Shown: positions 9,537 to 17,958 of the stretch, piece after piece
Numbering within the stretch: position 1 is the first letter of the stretch
How the letters are laid out: each line of letters opens with the position of its first letter
From: JBBDWK01 sp040902885
GTDB lineage: Bacteria > Acidobacteriota > Terriglobia > Bryobacterales > Bryobacteraceae
DNA: 64,000 nucleotides
NCBI GenBank assembly: GCA_040902885.1
Contig: JBBDWK010000098.1
Location: 11,644-75,643 of the forward strand
Reading direction: 5' to 3'
The notes under the pieces: model-generated
The model's input: only the letters and a program-made list of their open reading frames with translations
The model's database searches: none
What the model was told of the DNA's origin: nothing
Position numbers and translations under genes: made by a program

Positions 9537-10475
9537 TTACCTCTCTTTCAGGACGAATCGCGTCCTATGGCTCAGGCTGAGGCCGGAGCTCTCCAGCGCC
9601 ACCTCAACGCTCTTCCCGGCCGAACCGGGGAGTTCCAATGTAACACTATAGTGCGCGGCGATCTGGTCCACGATCTGCGCGACAGCCTGCGGAATGTCGG
9701 CCGGCGTACGGCAAAAGATGGCGGCTCCCGCCGCATTGCTCGCGAGCTGTTTGAGACCGTTCTGATAGGCTTCGTTCAAACGGTCCGAACGGTAATTCAG
9801 GTGGACCAGAAACAGCGGAGCCTGCCGCGCCGCCATCTGAACTTCCAGCTTGGAGAATTTCTCCTGCACCAGTCCTTCGGGAAAACGCCGGCTCAGATCG
9901 TGCGAATCGCTCGAATTGATCACCGGATTCGTGAAATCCTCCCGGTAGTTCCGCACGTCGCTGTCGGTCACATACAGCACGGCCACACGCACGGAAGACT
10001 TTGCGAGAATTGCGTCGGCCAAGTGTGTGGCCGTTTCGACCGTGTCGATCAGACCGGCCTTGCCGGAGACTGGAAAGGCGCGTATGGCCGCGATCGCCGG
10101 AGCGCGGTCGCGCGCGGGATCGGCGAGGACTTTCAGACCGTCCTGCGCCCGGAGCACGCCAATGTGCGTCCGCGGACCGGCCTCCTCCACCGCTTTCACC
10201 AGCGCTTCCCGCGCCGGCTCGATCAGCGCCAGGTCGTCCACCATATCCAGAACGATCAGCAGCATCAGGTCCTCGCCGGGACCGTTGAGCGCGACTACCC
10301 GGGCGTCCGTGTTGGTAGCGCGGGCCTGCATGCTGTCCATCTTCAGCGCATCGGGCGAAGCCACCCAGACCGGGACGCGGATCACGTTGCGCCGCTCTTT
10401 GGCGGGCTCGCCCAGAAGGGCCGGGGCAGCCAGCAGCGCGACGGCGAGGACCGGCAGTATGCGGCGAAACGTCAT
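9537..10475 (-). CDS. Secreted VWFA-related protein with a degenerate metal site
   Basis: 312 residues with a signal peptide (about 1-22). The fold resembles the VWFA-related domain common in Acidobacteriota: a hydrophobic strand MLLIVLDMV, alternating helices, VAVLYVTDSD, and a C-terminal ARHYSV-type strand (here IAAHYSVTLELPG). The usual DxSxS metal-binding motif is replaced by LDMVDD, so it may not bind metal canonically. It begins one base after the Oar-like gene and ends five bases before the coiled-coil gene, and so is clearly co-translated with them. The role is unknown; a partner-binding function in the cluster is inferred. Confidence 0.72.
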   Translation of the reverse strand: MTFRRILPVLAVALLAAPALLGEPAKERRNVIRVPVWVASPDALKMDSMQARATNTDARVVALNGPGEDLMLLIVLDMVDDLALIEPAREALVKAVEEAGPRTHIGVLRAQDGLKVLADPARDRAPAIAAIRAFPVSGKAGLIDTVETATHLADAILAKSSVRVAVLYVTDSDVRNYREDFTNPVINSSDSHDLSRRFPEGLVQEKFSKLEVQMAARQAPLFLVHLNYRSDRLNEAYQNGLKQLASNAAGAAIFCRTPADIPQAVAQIVDQIAAHYSVTLELPGSAGKSVEVALESSGLSLSHRTRFVLKER

Positions 10476-10476
10476 C

Positions 10477-13221
10477 TTAAAAGCTGAACCTCAATCCCAA
10501 TTGAATCACGCGGCCGCCTCTCGATCCAATGATCTTTCCCGCGTTGACGTTCGGAGCGTGCTTCGGCCCGATGATATTGTCCGGGTCGGTCCAGTTGCCG
10601 CGATTGATGAAGTTGAAGCCGGCGGCGCTGAATTCCAGGGCGCGGTCGACCGCGAGCTGGAAGCGCTTATTGAGCGTAATGTCGTAATTCTGGCTTCCGG
10701 GGCCCAGCAGCGAAGGATGGGTCCGCGACGCGTTGCCGATGGTGAAGTCCGGCGGCTGATCGAATGCCTCCGGATTGAACCACAGCGATGGAGATTGGCT
10801 GACGACGTGCGGGTTCACTCCCGGAACCACATTCACGTTCAGGTTCTGGACAACGTTCCCGGTGTTGTTGAACTGCGGGCGCAGATAGATGGGGCCGCCG
10901 CTCTGAACAATTCCCGTTCCGGTCACCGACCATCCGTCCGCCAGATGTCTGCGCCAGTCTTCAAAATCCAGCAACGCTTTGTTCGATCCCAGAGGCAGCT
11001 CATAAACGTAACTGAATTGCAGCCGGTGCGGCTCGTTGCCCGGCGTGAGGGACCACTCGTTCTCCCGGCTGTAATAGTCCTGCCTGCCGTAGGGTCCCGA
11101 GTAATCGTCCATTTGCTTCGAGAACTGATAGGACGCGCTGAAGGAGATGCCGCGCGAGGCGCGCTTCTCCACGCGGACCGAGGCTACGTCGCGATGGTAC
11201 CGGCCCAGAGGCCACGCGCTGTACACGTCGAAGCCCCGGTACTGCGGATAGGGGCGCAGGGAGCGGTTGAAAAGCTCGTCGTTCAGCAGGTCGCGGTAGG
11301 CCAGCGCGTCCAGTGGAATCGCGTTCGGGTTGGCGGAGCCGTTGCTCACTAGAAGATTCTTACCGCCGGCATAACTGGCGCTGAGGGTCACGATCATCGA
11401 GCCGGGCAACTGCCGCTCAACGGAAAGCGACGCCGACTGATAGGTGGGCAGTCGGTCGTCCCGATTGACCAGATCCGCGATCGTGTTGTTGGCGGCTTCG
11501 GGTCGCAGATCGGGCGACGGATCCTGAGAAGGCGGAATGCCGTCGCGCAGCAGCAGCGCGGGTTCCAGTTGCGGGTTCGGAGAGATGAAGGTGCGGTAGG
11601 CGTTGAAACCCTGCGTGCCCCACTGCCCGGTATAGATAGGGATGGCGCCGTAGCTCCGGTCGTAGTTGAGCCGGATCACCGTCTTGGGGTCCGCCCGCGG
11701 GTTCCAGGCGATGCCGAGGCTGGGTTCCACGCGAATCGTCACCGGCTGGAACGAACGTCCCTGGCCATTGCGCGCGGCCGCCACCAGCGCCCCTTTACGG
11801 CCGTTCGCGGAATTGATGGCATCCAGATCGATGGTCGAGATCCGGTCGAATTTTTCGGTGCGCGGCGTCTGGCGATCTATGTTCAAACCGAAGTTGATGG
11901 TTAATCCCGCCGCCGCTTCGTATTGGTCCCGGATGGCCAGGCGCGAACTCGTCCTGCGGAAGTACGATGGCGAATTCACCACGCTCAGCTCCACGAAGTT
12001 CGGCATCCCCAGCAGGAAGGTCGCGAAGGCGTGCCCGGTATTGATCACACCCGGCAGGCTGGTAAGACCCTCCGAGAAACGGTACGAGCCGGCCGGGTAC
12101 TGGGGCCAGAAGGTGTTGATCTGATAGCGCGCGTGTTGCAGCACGAAGCGCAGCGAATGTTTGCCGCGCCGCGTGGAAAGGGCGTCGCTCCACACGAAGG
12201 TGTTGCTGGCGTTCTTGGAGACCGGCCAGGAGCGCCCCATCGAGAGATAGGGCGAGATCGAGTAGACGGGAAAAGGTTCGATCTCCGGATTGCTGGAGGT
12301 GCTCGAGCTGCCGCTGAACGACAGAGTGTTGATGGTGCCGGCGGAGTATGTAAACACGTGGTCTAGAGAGCCGCGCCGCGAAGCGAACAACCTGTCCACT
12401 GGGCCGGGGTTGGCATGATTGGGAAACCAGCGGGCGGAGCCGAGGGCGCCGTTGGAAAATGCCGTCTCGAAGGTCAGCCGGTGACGGTCGCCCACGGAGT
12501 GGTCGATCTTGGCGATCATGCCGTTGGCTGTATTGCTTTCCGGCGAATTGATGAAGTAGTTATTGCGGAAGAACGGCCCCACGTCGGTGTTCGGCTCCGG
12601 GTACAACGGAAGGGCTTGTTTCGTAACCGGGTCCAGGCGGTGAGTGGGGATGCGGTTTCCTGGGAAGGGATCGCGCAAATATTCCAGATTAGCCGTGGAG
12701 ACGGGCAGACCTGGATTGTAAGCCCTGTTCCGCCGTGTGCTGGCGGGATCGAAGATCGGTAGGATCTGTCCCGCCTGGTCCACCACATGGTTGAAGTCGC
12801 CGCTGCGTTCTCCGGTGGTGGGAATAGTCCGCAGATAGGTTCGCGAGATGTTTTCGCGGACGCCTTCGTATGAAACAGAAAACCAGGTGTTCTGGCCGCC
12901 GTCGTAGATACGGGGGACGACCAGCGGACCGCCTACGTTGAACCCGAACTGGTTGCGGCGCAGAATGTTCTGGGATCCGCCGCGCTGCCGGATCTCGTGC
13001 GGGATGGCGTCCAGGACATTGTTCCGGAAATTCTCGAAGAGACGCCCGTGCCAGGCGCGGGCCGGTCCGCCGTTGGACCTTTTCTTCGGGCTGTCGCTCC
13101 GGAGGCCAAGATTACGGGTCTGCGTCTTGAACTCCTCCACCGCCCGCTGCATCTCGCCAGTCGCTGTCTGTCCCATGACCAGCAGAGACGCGGACAGGAG
13201 CAGCAGGAGGAGGAGGCCCAT
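10477..13221 (-). CDS. Oar-like outer-membrane beta-barrel lacking the N-terminal regulatory and plug domains
   Basis: 914 residues. After a signal peptide (about 1-18) the protein passes through a short, poorly conserved linker into the barrel region typical of Oar receptors (NQFGFNVGGPLVVP, then TTGERSGDF). It ends in LGLRFSF, an aromatic beta-signal for barrel insertion. The carboxypeptidase-like domain and TonB plug that open the other two Oar proteins here (25753-29163 and 32738-35923) are missing; those are 1136 and 1061 residues. Without a plug it may be an open pore or need a partner to gate it. The TamB-like gene lies 41 bases upstream and the VWFA gene one base downstream. Confidence 0.82.
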   Translation of the reverse strand: MGLLLLLLLSASLLVMGQTATGEMQRAVEEFKTQTRNLGLRSDSPKKRSNGGPARAWHGRLFENFRNNVLDAIPHEIRQRGGSQNILRRNQFGFNVGGPLVVPRIYDGGQNTWFSVSYEGVRENISRTYLRTIPTTGERSGDFNHVVDQAGQILPIFDPASTRRNRAYNPGLPVSTANLEYLRDPFPGNRIPTHRLDPVTKQALPLYPEPNTDVGPFFRNNYFINSPESNTANGMIAKIDHSVGDRHRLTFETAFSNGALGSARWFPNHANPGPVDRLFASRRGSLDHVFTYSAGTINTLSFSGSSSTSSNPEIEPFPVYSISPYLSMGRSWPVSKNASNTFVWSDALSTRRGKHSLRFVLQHARYQINTFWPQYPAGSYRFSEGLTSLPGVINTGHAFATFLLGMPNFVELSVVNSPSYFRRTSSRLAIRDQYEAAAGLTINFGLNIDRQTPRTEKFDRISTIDLDAINSANGRKGALVAAARNGQGRSFQPVTIRVEPSLGIAWNPRADPKTVIRLNYDRSYGAIPIYTGQWGTQGFNAYRTFISPNPQLEPALLLRDGIPPSQDPSPDLRPEAANNTIADLVNRDDRLPTYQSASLSVERQLPGSMIVTLSASYAGGKNLLVSNGSANPNAIPLDALAYRDLLNDELFNRSLRPYPQYRGFDVYSAWPLGRYHRDVASVRVEKRASRGISFSASYQFSKQMDDYSGPYGRQDYYSRENEWSLTPGNEPHRLQFSYVYELPLGSNKALLDFEDWRRHLADGWSVTGTGIVQSGGPIYLRPQFNNTGNVVQNLNVNVVPGVNPHVVSQSPSLWFNPEAFDQPPDFTIGNASRTHPSLLGPGSQNYDITLNKRFQLAVDRALEFSAAGFNFINRGNWTDPDNIIGPKHAPNVNAGKIIGSRGGRVIQLGLRFSF

Positions 13222-13262
13222 GAATCGATTTTAACGCGGCAGGCTTTCCTGAGCCAGAAACG

Positions 13263-16200
13263 TCAAAAGCGCTTCTTATAGAGAATATCGACGCCCAGCA
13301 GGCCGTTCTCCTCGCGCAGCGCCACCAGGGAGTACTCCTTGTTCAGTGCCCATTCCACGCGGATGATCTGCGGATTGCTGCGCGTCAGGTTGGTGATGTA
13401 GGTGAAAGTGATATCGCGGCTGATCTGCTGCTCGAGCGTCAACCGGGCTTGCGGGTTGCCTTCCACTCCGGTCAACTGCGGATCGATCTTCAACCGGCTT
13501 ACCCCGAAGAAGCGCTGCAGCCGATTGGAAAGGGGATTGGCGATGGCCGTTCCCAGCACGGCGTTCGCGCCGAGCTGGGAGAAGCTCTGCGGCTGGGCAG
13601 TCTGGCGCGCGGCAAGCGTCGGGTCGGAAATGGGTGCGCGTCCCGTCGCCAGCAGCGCGACAATTTCGGAGAACTCCAGCGGCGGATCCGACCGGTGGGT
13701 CACGTTCAATTGGTTGGCCGGACCCGATATCGTCAGAGTTACGTCGATGCCACGGACCCGGGTTTGAACGTCGATGTTCAGGACGGGCTCGATCTTTACC
13801 GGATTGGTGAAGGAGATGGTTCCCTGGCTGACCGTATAGTTGGTTCCGAAAAAGTTGAGTTCTCCCTGGGTTATGGTGACACGGCCCAGCACGACCGGGT
13901 TGTAGATGGTTCCCCGGAGGCGGAGGCTGGCCTCGGCCTGAATGTCCTGTGCCAGCGCGCTCTGGAAGCTGATGTCGGGAGAGGTCTCCATCTTGATGTC
14001 GAGCTGCATGTTGCCGAGGGGACCGGTTCGCACGGCGGGCGTACGCACCGGCTCGCTGGCCTTTGCCAGGACCGACCCAAAGTCGGTGCGCGGGTTGAAG
14101 CCCGTGCGAAGAATGGTAACCGTGCCGGACAACAAGCTGCGGCGGCTGGTGCCGGTCAGCTCGAGCGCGGCGTCCGCTGAGGTGCTCACGCCTTCGGGGT
14201 AGCGGACGCGTACCTGCGATGCATTGGCCTCCACTCGATAGATGACCTCGCCGCCGCTGAACCCCACGAAGCCGCCCAGCGTGACCTTGCCGCCGCCTGT
14301 CTCGCCGCTGAAGTTCTGGATGGTCGCGCGGTTCCCGTCGAACAGGATCAGCCCGTTGGCTTTGCTCAATCCATTCGGCAGATCGACGTAGTTCAGCGCG
14401 GCGTCCTGCAATTCGGCGCGTCCGTTGATCAGCGGCTGGCGGATCGCGCCCCGGATCGATGTATCCAGAACGGCGTTGCCGCTGGCCATTATGTCCGGAT
14501 CGAGTTCCTCCAGGATGCCCAGTTCAATCTCACCTGTCACGCGAAGATCGAGGGGGTTTTTGTCTTTTAGCAGGACTTGGCCGGAGATGGAAAAATCCGT
14601 GGACGGACCCACCAGGTGCGCACTTTCCACCCGCACCACGGAGCGCTCCAGAACCAGACGGACCGGGCCGGCATTGCGGAGCGTGAGCTGCCGCCGGCTG
14701 ATGCGAACGCCCTCCGGGGGAGGCGGCGTCAAGCGGAGATTGTCGACCTGCAGCGAGGCTAGCCAGGCTGCCGGTTCGAAGGCCGGCCCAGCCAGTGTCA
14801 GCTTGCCTTCCGCCGTGCCGCCCAGTTGGAAGCGGCTCTCCGGGTCCAGCCAATTGCGCAAGGCAGGGAGCGAGAGCGGGGAGAAGGTGACTTCGGCCGA
14901 CCCTGGATAACCGCGCACGAGCTTCCACTGGCCAGCGCCTCGAATTTGCGATTCCAAAAAGTTAGATTCCGCTTTAATGTTTATATTGGAACCACTTGTA
15001 TTGACTGCCAGTAAAGCGTCTCCAAGCGGTCTCTTCTGAAATACGAGCCGCTGCCCGTTGGCTTCGCCGTCAATGCGCGTCAACAGAAACCGCGAGCCGC
15101 CGCCGGCCTCCGCTTCGCTGCGCAAGGTTGCCTCGCCAGCCGCCTTGATCTGAACCGAACCTTGCAAATCGGGCAGGAGTTCTTTGGCCTTCCGGAACGT
15201 CTCAATCGCCATTTGGTTACTGGAAACTGAGAACTCGAGCTCGCCGGCATCATAGCGGCCGGGCGCATGTTGAAAGCGCGCGGTCCCCTCCACGCGCGAC
15301 GCCCCGAGTTCCAGAATTCCCGGTTTCAAGGTCAGCACCTCGTCCGCATACGCGACCTCGCCTCGTATCCGTTCGAAGGGTTCGTCGTAAGCTTCGCCTT
15401 TTGCGGCGGTGAAGCTGGCGTGCAGCACTGGCTGGGCGGGCGTCCCGGAGATTTCGGCGGTAGCCGCAAGCGTGCCGCGAACCGGCAGGTTGGGCTGCCC
15501 GGCCAGAACCGCGATGTCCTTCAGTTCCGCGTTCCGCACCTTGGCACTGAGCGCCAGTTGGGCAGACCGCTCCAGCTTCCAGTTGGACAGGCCGACCTGC
15601 CCTTCCACCTGCAGGTCGTTCACCCCTTGCCGAAGGCGCACGTTCCGGATGCGCAGCCCGCTCTTTTCGAGTGAAAAATCCGTGGCAAGCGAATCGAACT
15701 TGCGTTTCTCAAACACGAACCCGGTCAGCGTTGCGTTGCCCGAAACCAAGGGCGCGGAGAGAGGGCCGCTTACGTATCCTTCGAAGTGCGCGGCGCCGTT
15801 TTCCAGGCGAACGGGAACCGGCTCGGGCGCAAGCAGGGGCGCAAGATCCTCGAGGTCGCGCGAATCGAACTGGACCTGCATACGCGCGTCGCGCGCGCCC
15901 AGGGCGCCGGAAAACTTCGCCTGGCTGCTTCCGAATGCCAGTTCGGAGTTTCCAAGGTCGAGGAACTCGCGGGCGGAATCGAAGCGAGCGTCAATCGAGC
16001 CGGAAAGCGGAATTTTGCCCTCCGCGGGGACGATGCCAAGCTTAGTCTCCGCCGTCCAGGCAAGATCTTTCCTTTGCGCATTCGGGAACAGGCCGCGGAT
16101 CTCAACCGGCCCGGAGAGCACGCCGCTCCAGCCCTGTTGGGTTTGTTTGGCAAATAAGAAAAGTTCCTGCAGACGGAAGCCCTCGGCCCTGCCGGCCACG

Positions 16201-17252
16201 GAGAAGCTCTCCAGCTTCGAGACCGTGGCACTGCCCACGAATCGCCCGCCCAGCGCCGAGAGGGTCAGGCCGGTCAGAAGAATCCGGTCCGGGACGGCCT
16301 CCAGCCGTGCTTTTGCGCGAACGCCGTTGAGTTGAAAATCACCGGTGCGGAATCCAAGCCCAGATCCTTCCATCTCGCCCGCAACGCGGTACACGCCGTC
16401 AGGCTGAAAGCTGGCCTCTCCGGAGACGGTCGCCGTACCCCGCCGGACGACCGGGAGCTTCAGCGCCGGCCCAAATTGCTCCAGAGCGAGCGTGGTTTGA
16501 AACTGCAGCACGCCGCGCGGATTCGCAAAGTCTTCGACGACGCCGGAAACCAGCAGTTCCGCACCGTCGCCCAGCAGGCGCGCGTTCAGAATGCGCAGCC
16601 GCTGCTTCTCCACGCTAAGCGCCACGGAAGTGTTCACGGGCATGGGAATACCCACGACGCGCAGAGACAAGTCGCCCTGGTAGCGCGAGCTGAATGGGTC
16701 ATAGCGAAACAGCGCCTGCAAATTCTCTCCCTGGATATCGAGAGGAATCCGCCGGTCGGCATAGCGGACCGTGCCCTTCTCCACGCTGAATCGCTTCACC
16801 GCCAGGTCGAGGATGGTTTCCATCACTGGCGATCCCGTCCGTTTGACTTTCGGTTCCGGAATATTGGTGCGCCCATTCTCGAAGAGAATCACGTTGACGT
16901 TCGGCTCGGTGACTTCCAGTAAGGCAATGTCAACCTGCCTGCCCAAAACCGAGGCGATGTGAAGTCCCACCGCGATGGAGCGGATGCGCGCCAGCGGCGG
17001 ACTGCCTGCGGGTTCCGTGCCGCGAATCACGAAATCCGCGACTTCCGCCCGGAGACTCCGCCAATCGAAACGGAAGGCGCCGATCTCGACCGTGCCGCCC
17101 GTGGCGCGCTCCACTTCAGCCACGATCCGTTTGCGCACCTGCTCATGGAACCAGGCGGTCTGCAGAACAATCGCCGCCGCAACCGCCAGCACCAGGACCA
17201 GTGCGGCGAGAGAGCCCGCGGCGATGAGAGCGATCCTAAGGGGCTTCGCCAA
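13263..17252 (-). CDS. TamB-like translocation and assembly module protein (DUF490 family)
   Basis: 1329 residues. An N-terminal membrane anchor (IALIAAGSLAALVLVLAVAAAIVL) is followed by a very long repetitive beta-rich body and a C-terminal DUF490 domain (about 1000 to the end). TamB proteins form a hydrophobic groove across the periplasm and work with BamA/TamA barrels in barrel insertion or lipid transport. The TTG start at 17252 is chosen because AAGGAG lies six bases upstream; longer in-frame starts would run deep into the preceding gene. It overlaps that gene by 17 bases. The BamA-like gene two genes upstream supports the assignment. Confidence 0.88.
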   Translation of the reverse strand: MAKPLRIALIAAGSLAALVLVLAVAAAIVLQTAWFHEQVRKRIVAEVERATGGTVEIGAFRFDWRSLRAEVADFVIRGTEPAGSPPLARIRSIAVGLHIASVLGRQVDIALLEVTEPNVNVILFENGRTNIPEPKVKRTGSPVMETILDLAVKRFSVEKGTVRYADRRIPLDIQGENLQALFRYDPFSSRYQGDLSLRVVGIPMPVNTSVALSVEKQRLRILNARLLGDGAELLVSGVVEDFANPRGVLQFQTTLALEQFGPALKLPVVRRGTATVSGEASFQPDGVYRVAGEMEGSGLGFRTGDFQLNGVRAKARLEAVPDRILLTGLTLSALGGRFVGSATVSKLESFSVAGRAEGFRLQELFLFAKQTQQGWSGVLSGPVEIRGLFPNAQRKDLAWTAETKLGIVPAEGKIPLSGSIDARFDSAREFLDLGNSELAFGSSQAKFSGALGARDARMQVQFDSRDLEDLAPLLAPEPVPVRLENGAAHFEGYVSGPLSAPLVSGNATLTGFVFEKRKFDSLATDFSLEKSGLRIRNVRLRQGVNDLQVEGQVGLSNWKLERSAQLALSAKVRNAELKDIAVLAGQPNLPVRGTLAATAEISGTPAQPVLHASFTAAKGEAYDEPFERIRGEVAYADEVLTLKPGILELGASRVEGTARFQHAPGRYDAGELEFSVSSNQMAIETFRKAKELLPDLQGSVQIKAAGEATLRSEAEAGGGSRFLLTRIDGEANGQRLVFQKRPLGDALLAVNTSGSNINIKAESNFLESQIRGAGQWKLVRGYPGSAEVTFSPLSLPALRNWLDPESRFQLGGTAEGKLTLAGPAFEPAAWLASLQVDNLRLTPPPPEGVRISRRQLTLRNAGPVRLVLERSVVRVESAHLVGPSTDFSISGQVLLKDKNPLDLRVTGEIELGILEELDPDIMASGNAVLDTSIRGAIRQPLINGRAELQDAALNYVDLPNGLSKANGLILFDGNRATIQNFSGETGGGKVTLGGFVGFSGGEVIYRVEANASQVRVRYPEGVSTSADAALELTGTSRRSLLSGTVTILRTGFNPRTDFGSVLAKASEPVRTPAVRTGPLGNMQLDIKMETSPDISFQSALAQDIQAEASLRLRGTIYNPVVLGRVTITQGELNFFGTNYTVSQGTISFTNPVKIEPVLNIDVQTRVRGIDVTLTISGPANQLNVTHRSDPPLEFSEIVALLATGRAPISDPTLAARQTAQPQSFSQLGANAVLGTAIANPLSNRLQRFFGVSRLKIDPQLTGVEGNPQARLTLEQQISRDITFTYITNLTRSNPQIIRVEWALNKEYSLVALREENGLLGVDILYKKRF

Positions 17253-17958
17253 GGAAGGCTCCTTCCCGATACTCGATTCGGGTCCGCGCCCGTGTCTCCT
17301 GAAGCCAGACTTCCAGCAGCCGGTCCGACTCCTCCGCGGCCAGCAGTCTCTCAATCTTGTTGCGCGCCTCAACGGGAACTTCCACCGTCGGCGCTATAGA
17401 CGGAGGCGGCCCTTTGCCGGCGAAGGCGATTTTGGGCAGCACTTCACGCCGGTAGTATTCCCGAATATCTTCTTCCTTGATCTGCACGCCCGGGCGGAAG
17501 CGGTAGTCGATAAAGCGAACGATCTGAAGCTGTCGCGTCAGGTGCGCCCGCAGAGCTTTCTCGGAAATGCCGTACTTCGCCAGCGCGGCTCGGAACGCCG
17601 CCTCGTTGGGATAGCCGGAAATCGTGTCGCGAAACATCTGCTCGATGTCCTCATCGGGCGCGGCGGGATACCGGCTGATTTCGATTTCCTTGAGAATCAG
17701 CCCACGTTCCACCAGCCGCTCGGCCGCTGCTCTTTTGGACGGCCCGCCAAAGTCCGCCGGTTCCCGATTCTGAAAAGCGGTGAAGCGAATCTCCCGGAGG
17801 ATGGCGCTTTCGGTGATGACCTGATAGTCGCCGATAGCGACCGCGACGCGGTCGATGATTTCTCCCCGGCATGCCATAACTGCCAGCAGGGCGCAGACGA
17901 ACGCACGGCAGCTCCGCTCGCGGGGGCGCGCCATCCGGTGCTGGCCTTGTTGCGGCAT
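17236..17958 (-). CDS. SurA N-terminal-like periplasmic chaperone without a PPIase domain
   Basis: 240 residues. A signal-like segment (about 15-30) precedes a mature region beginning EIIDRVAVAIGDYQVIT, which matches the opening of SurA/PpiC chaperones, then helices and a C-terminal helical part near EEDIREYYRREVLP. No parvulin domain is present, so it is probably a chaperone rather than an isomerase. The ATG at 17958 overlaps the BamA-like stop as TGATG, supporting that start, although ATG 17934 gives a more compact signal peptide. Sitting between BamA-like and TamB-like genes, it likely delivers unfolded outer-membrane proteins to that machinery. Confidence 0.75.
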   Translation of the reverse strand: MPQQGQHRMARPRERSCRAFVCALLAVMACRGEIIDRVAVAIGDYQVITESAILREIRFTAFQNREPADFGGPSKRAAAERLVERGLILKEIEISRYPAAPDEDIEQMFRDTISGYPNEAAFRAALAKYGISEKALRAHLTRQLQIVRFIDYRFRPGVQIKEEDIREYYRREVLPKIAFAGKGPPPSIAPTVEVPVEARNKIERLLAAEESDRLLEVWLQETRARTRIEYREGAFLGEAP

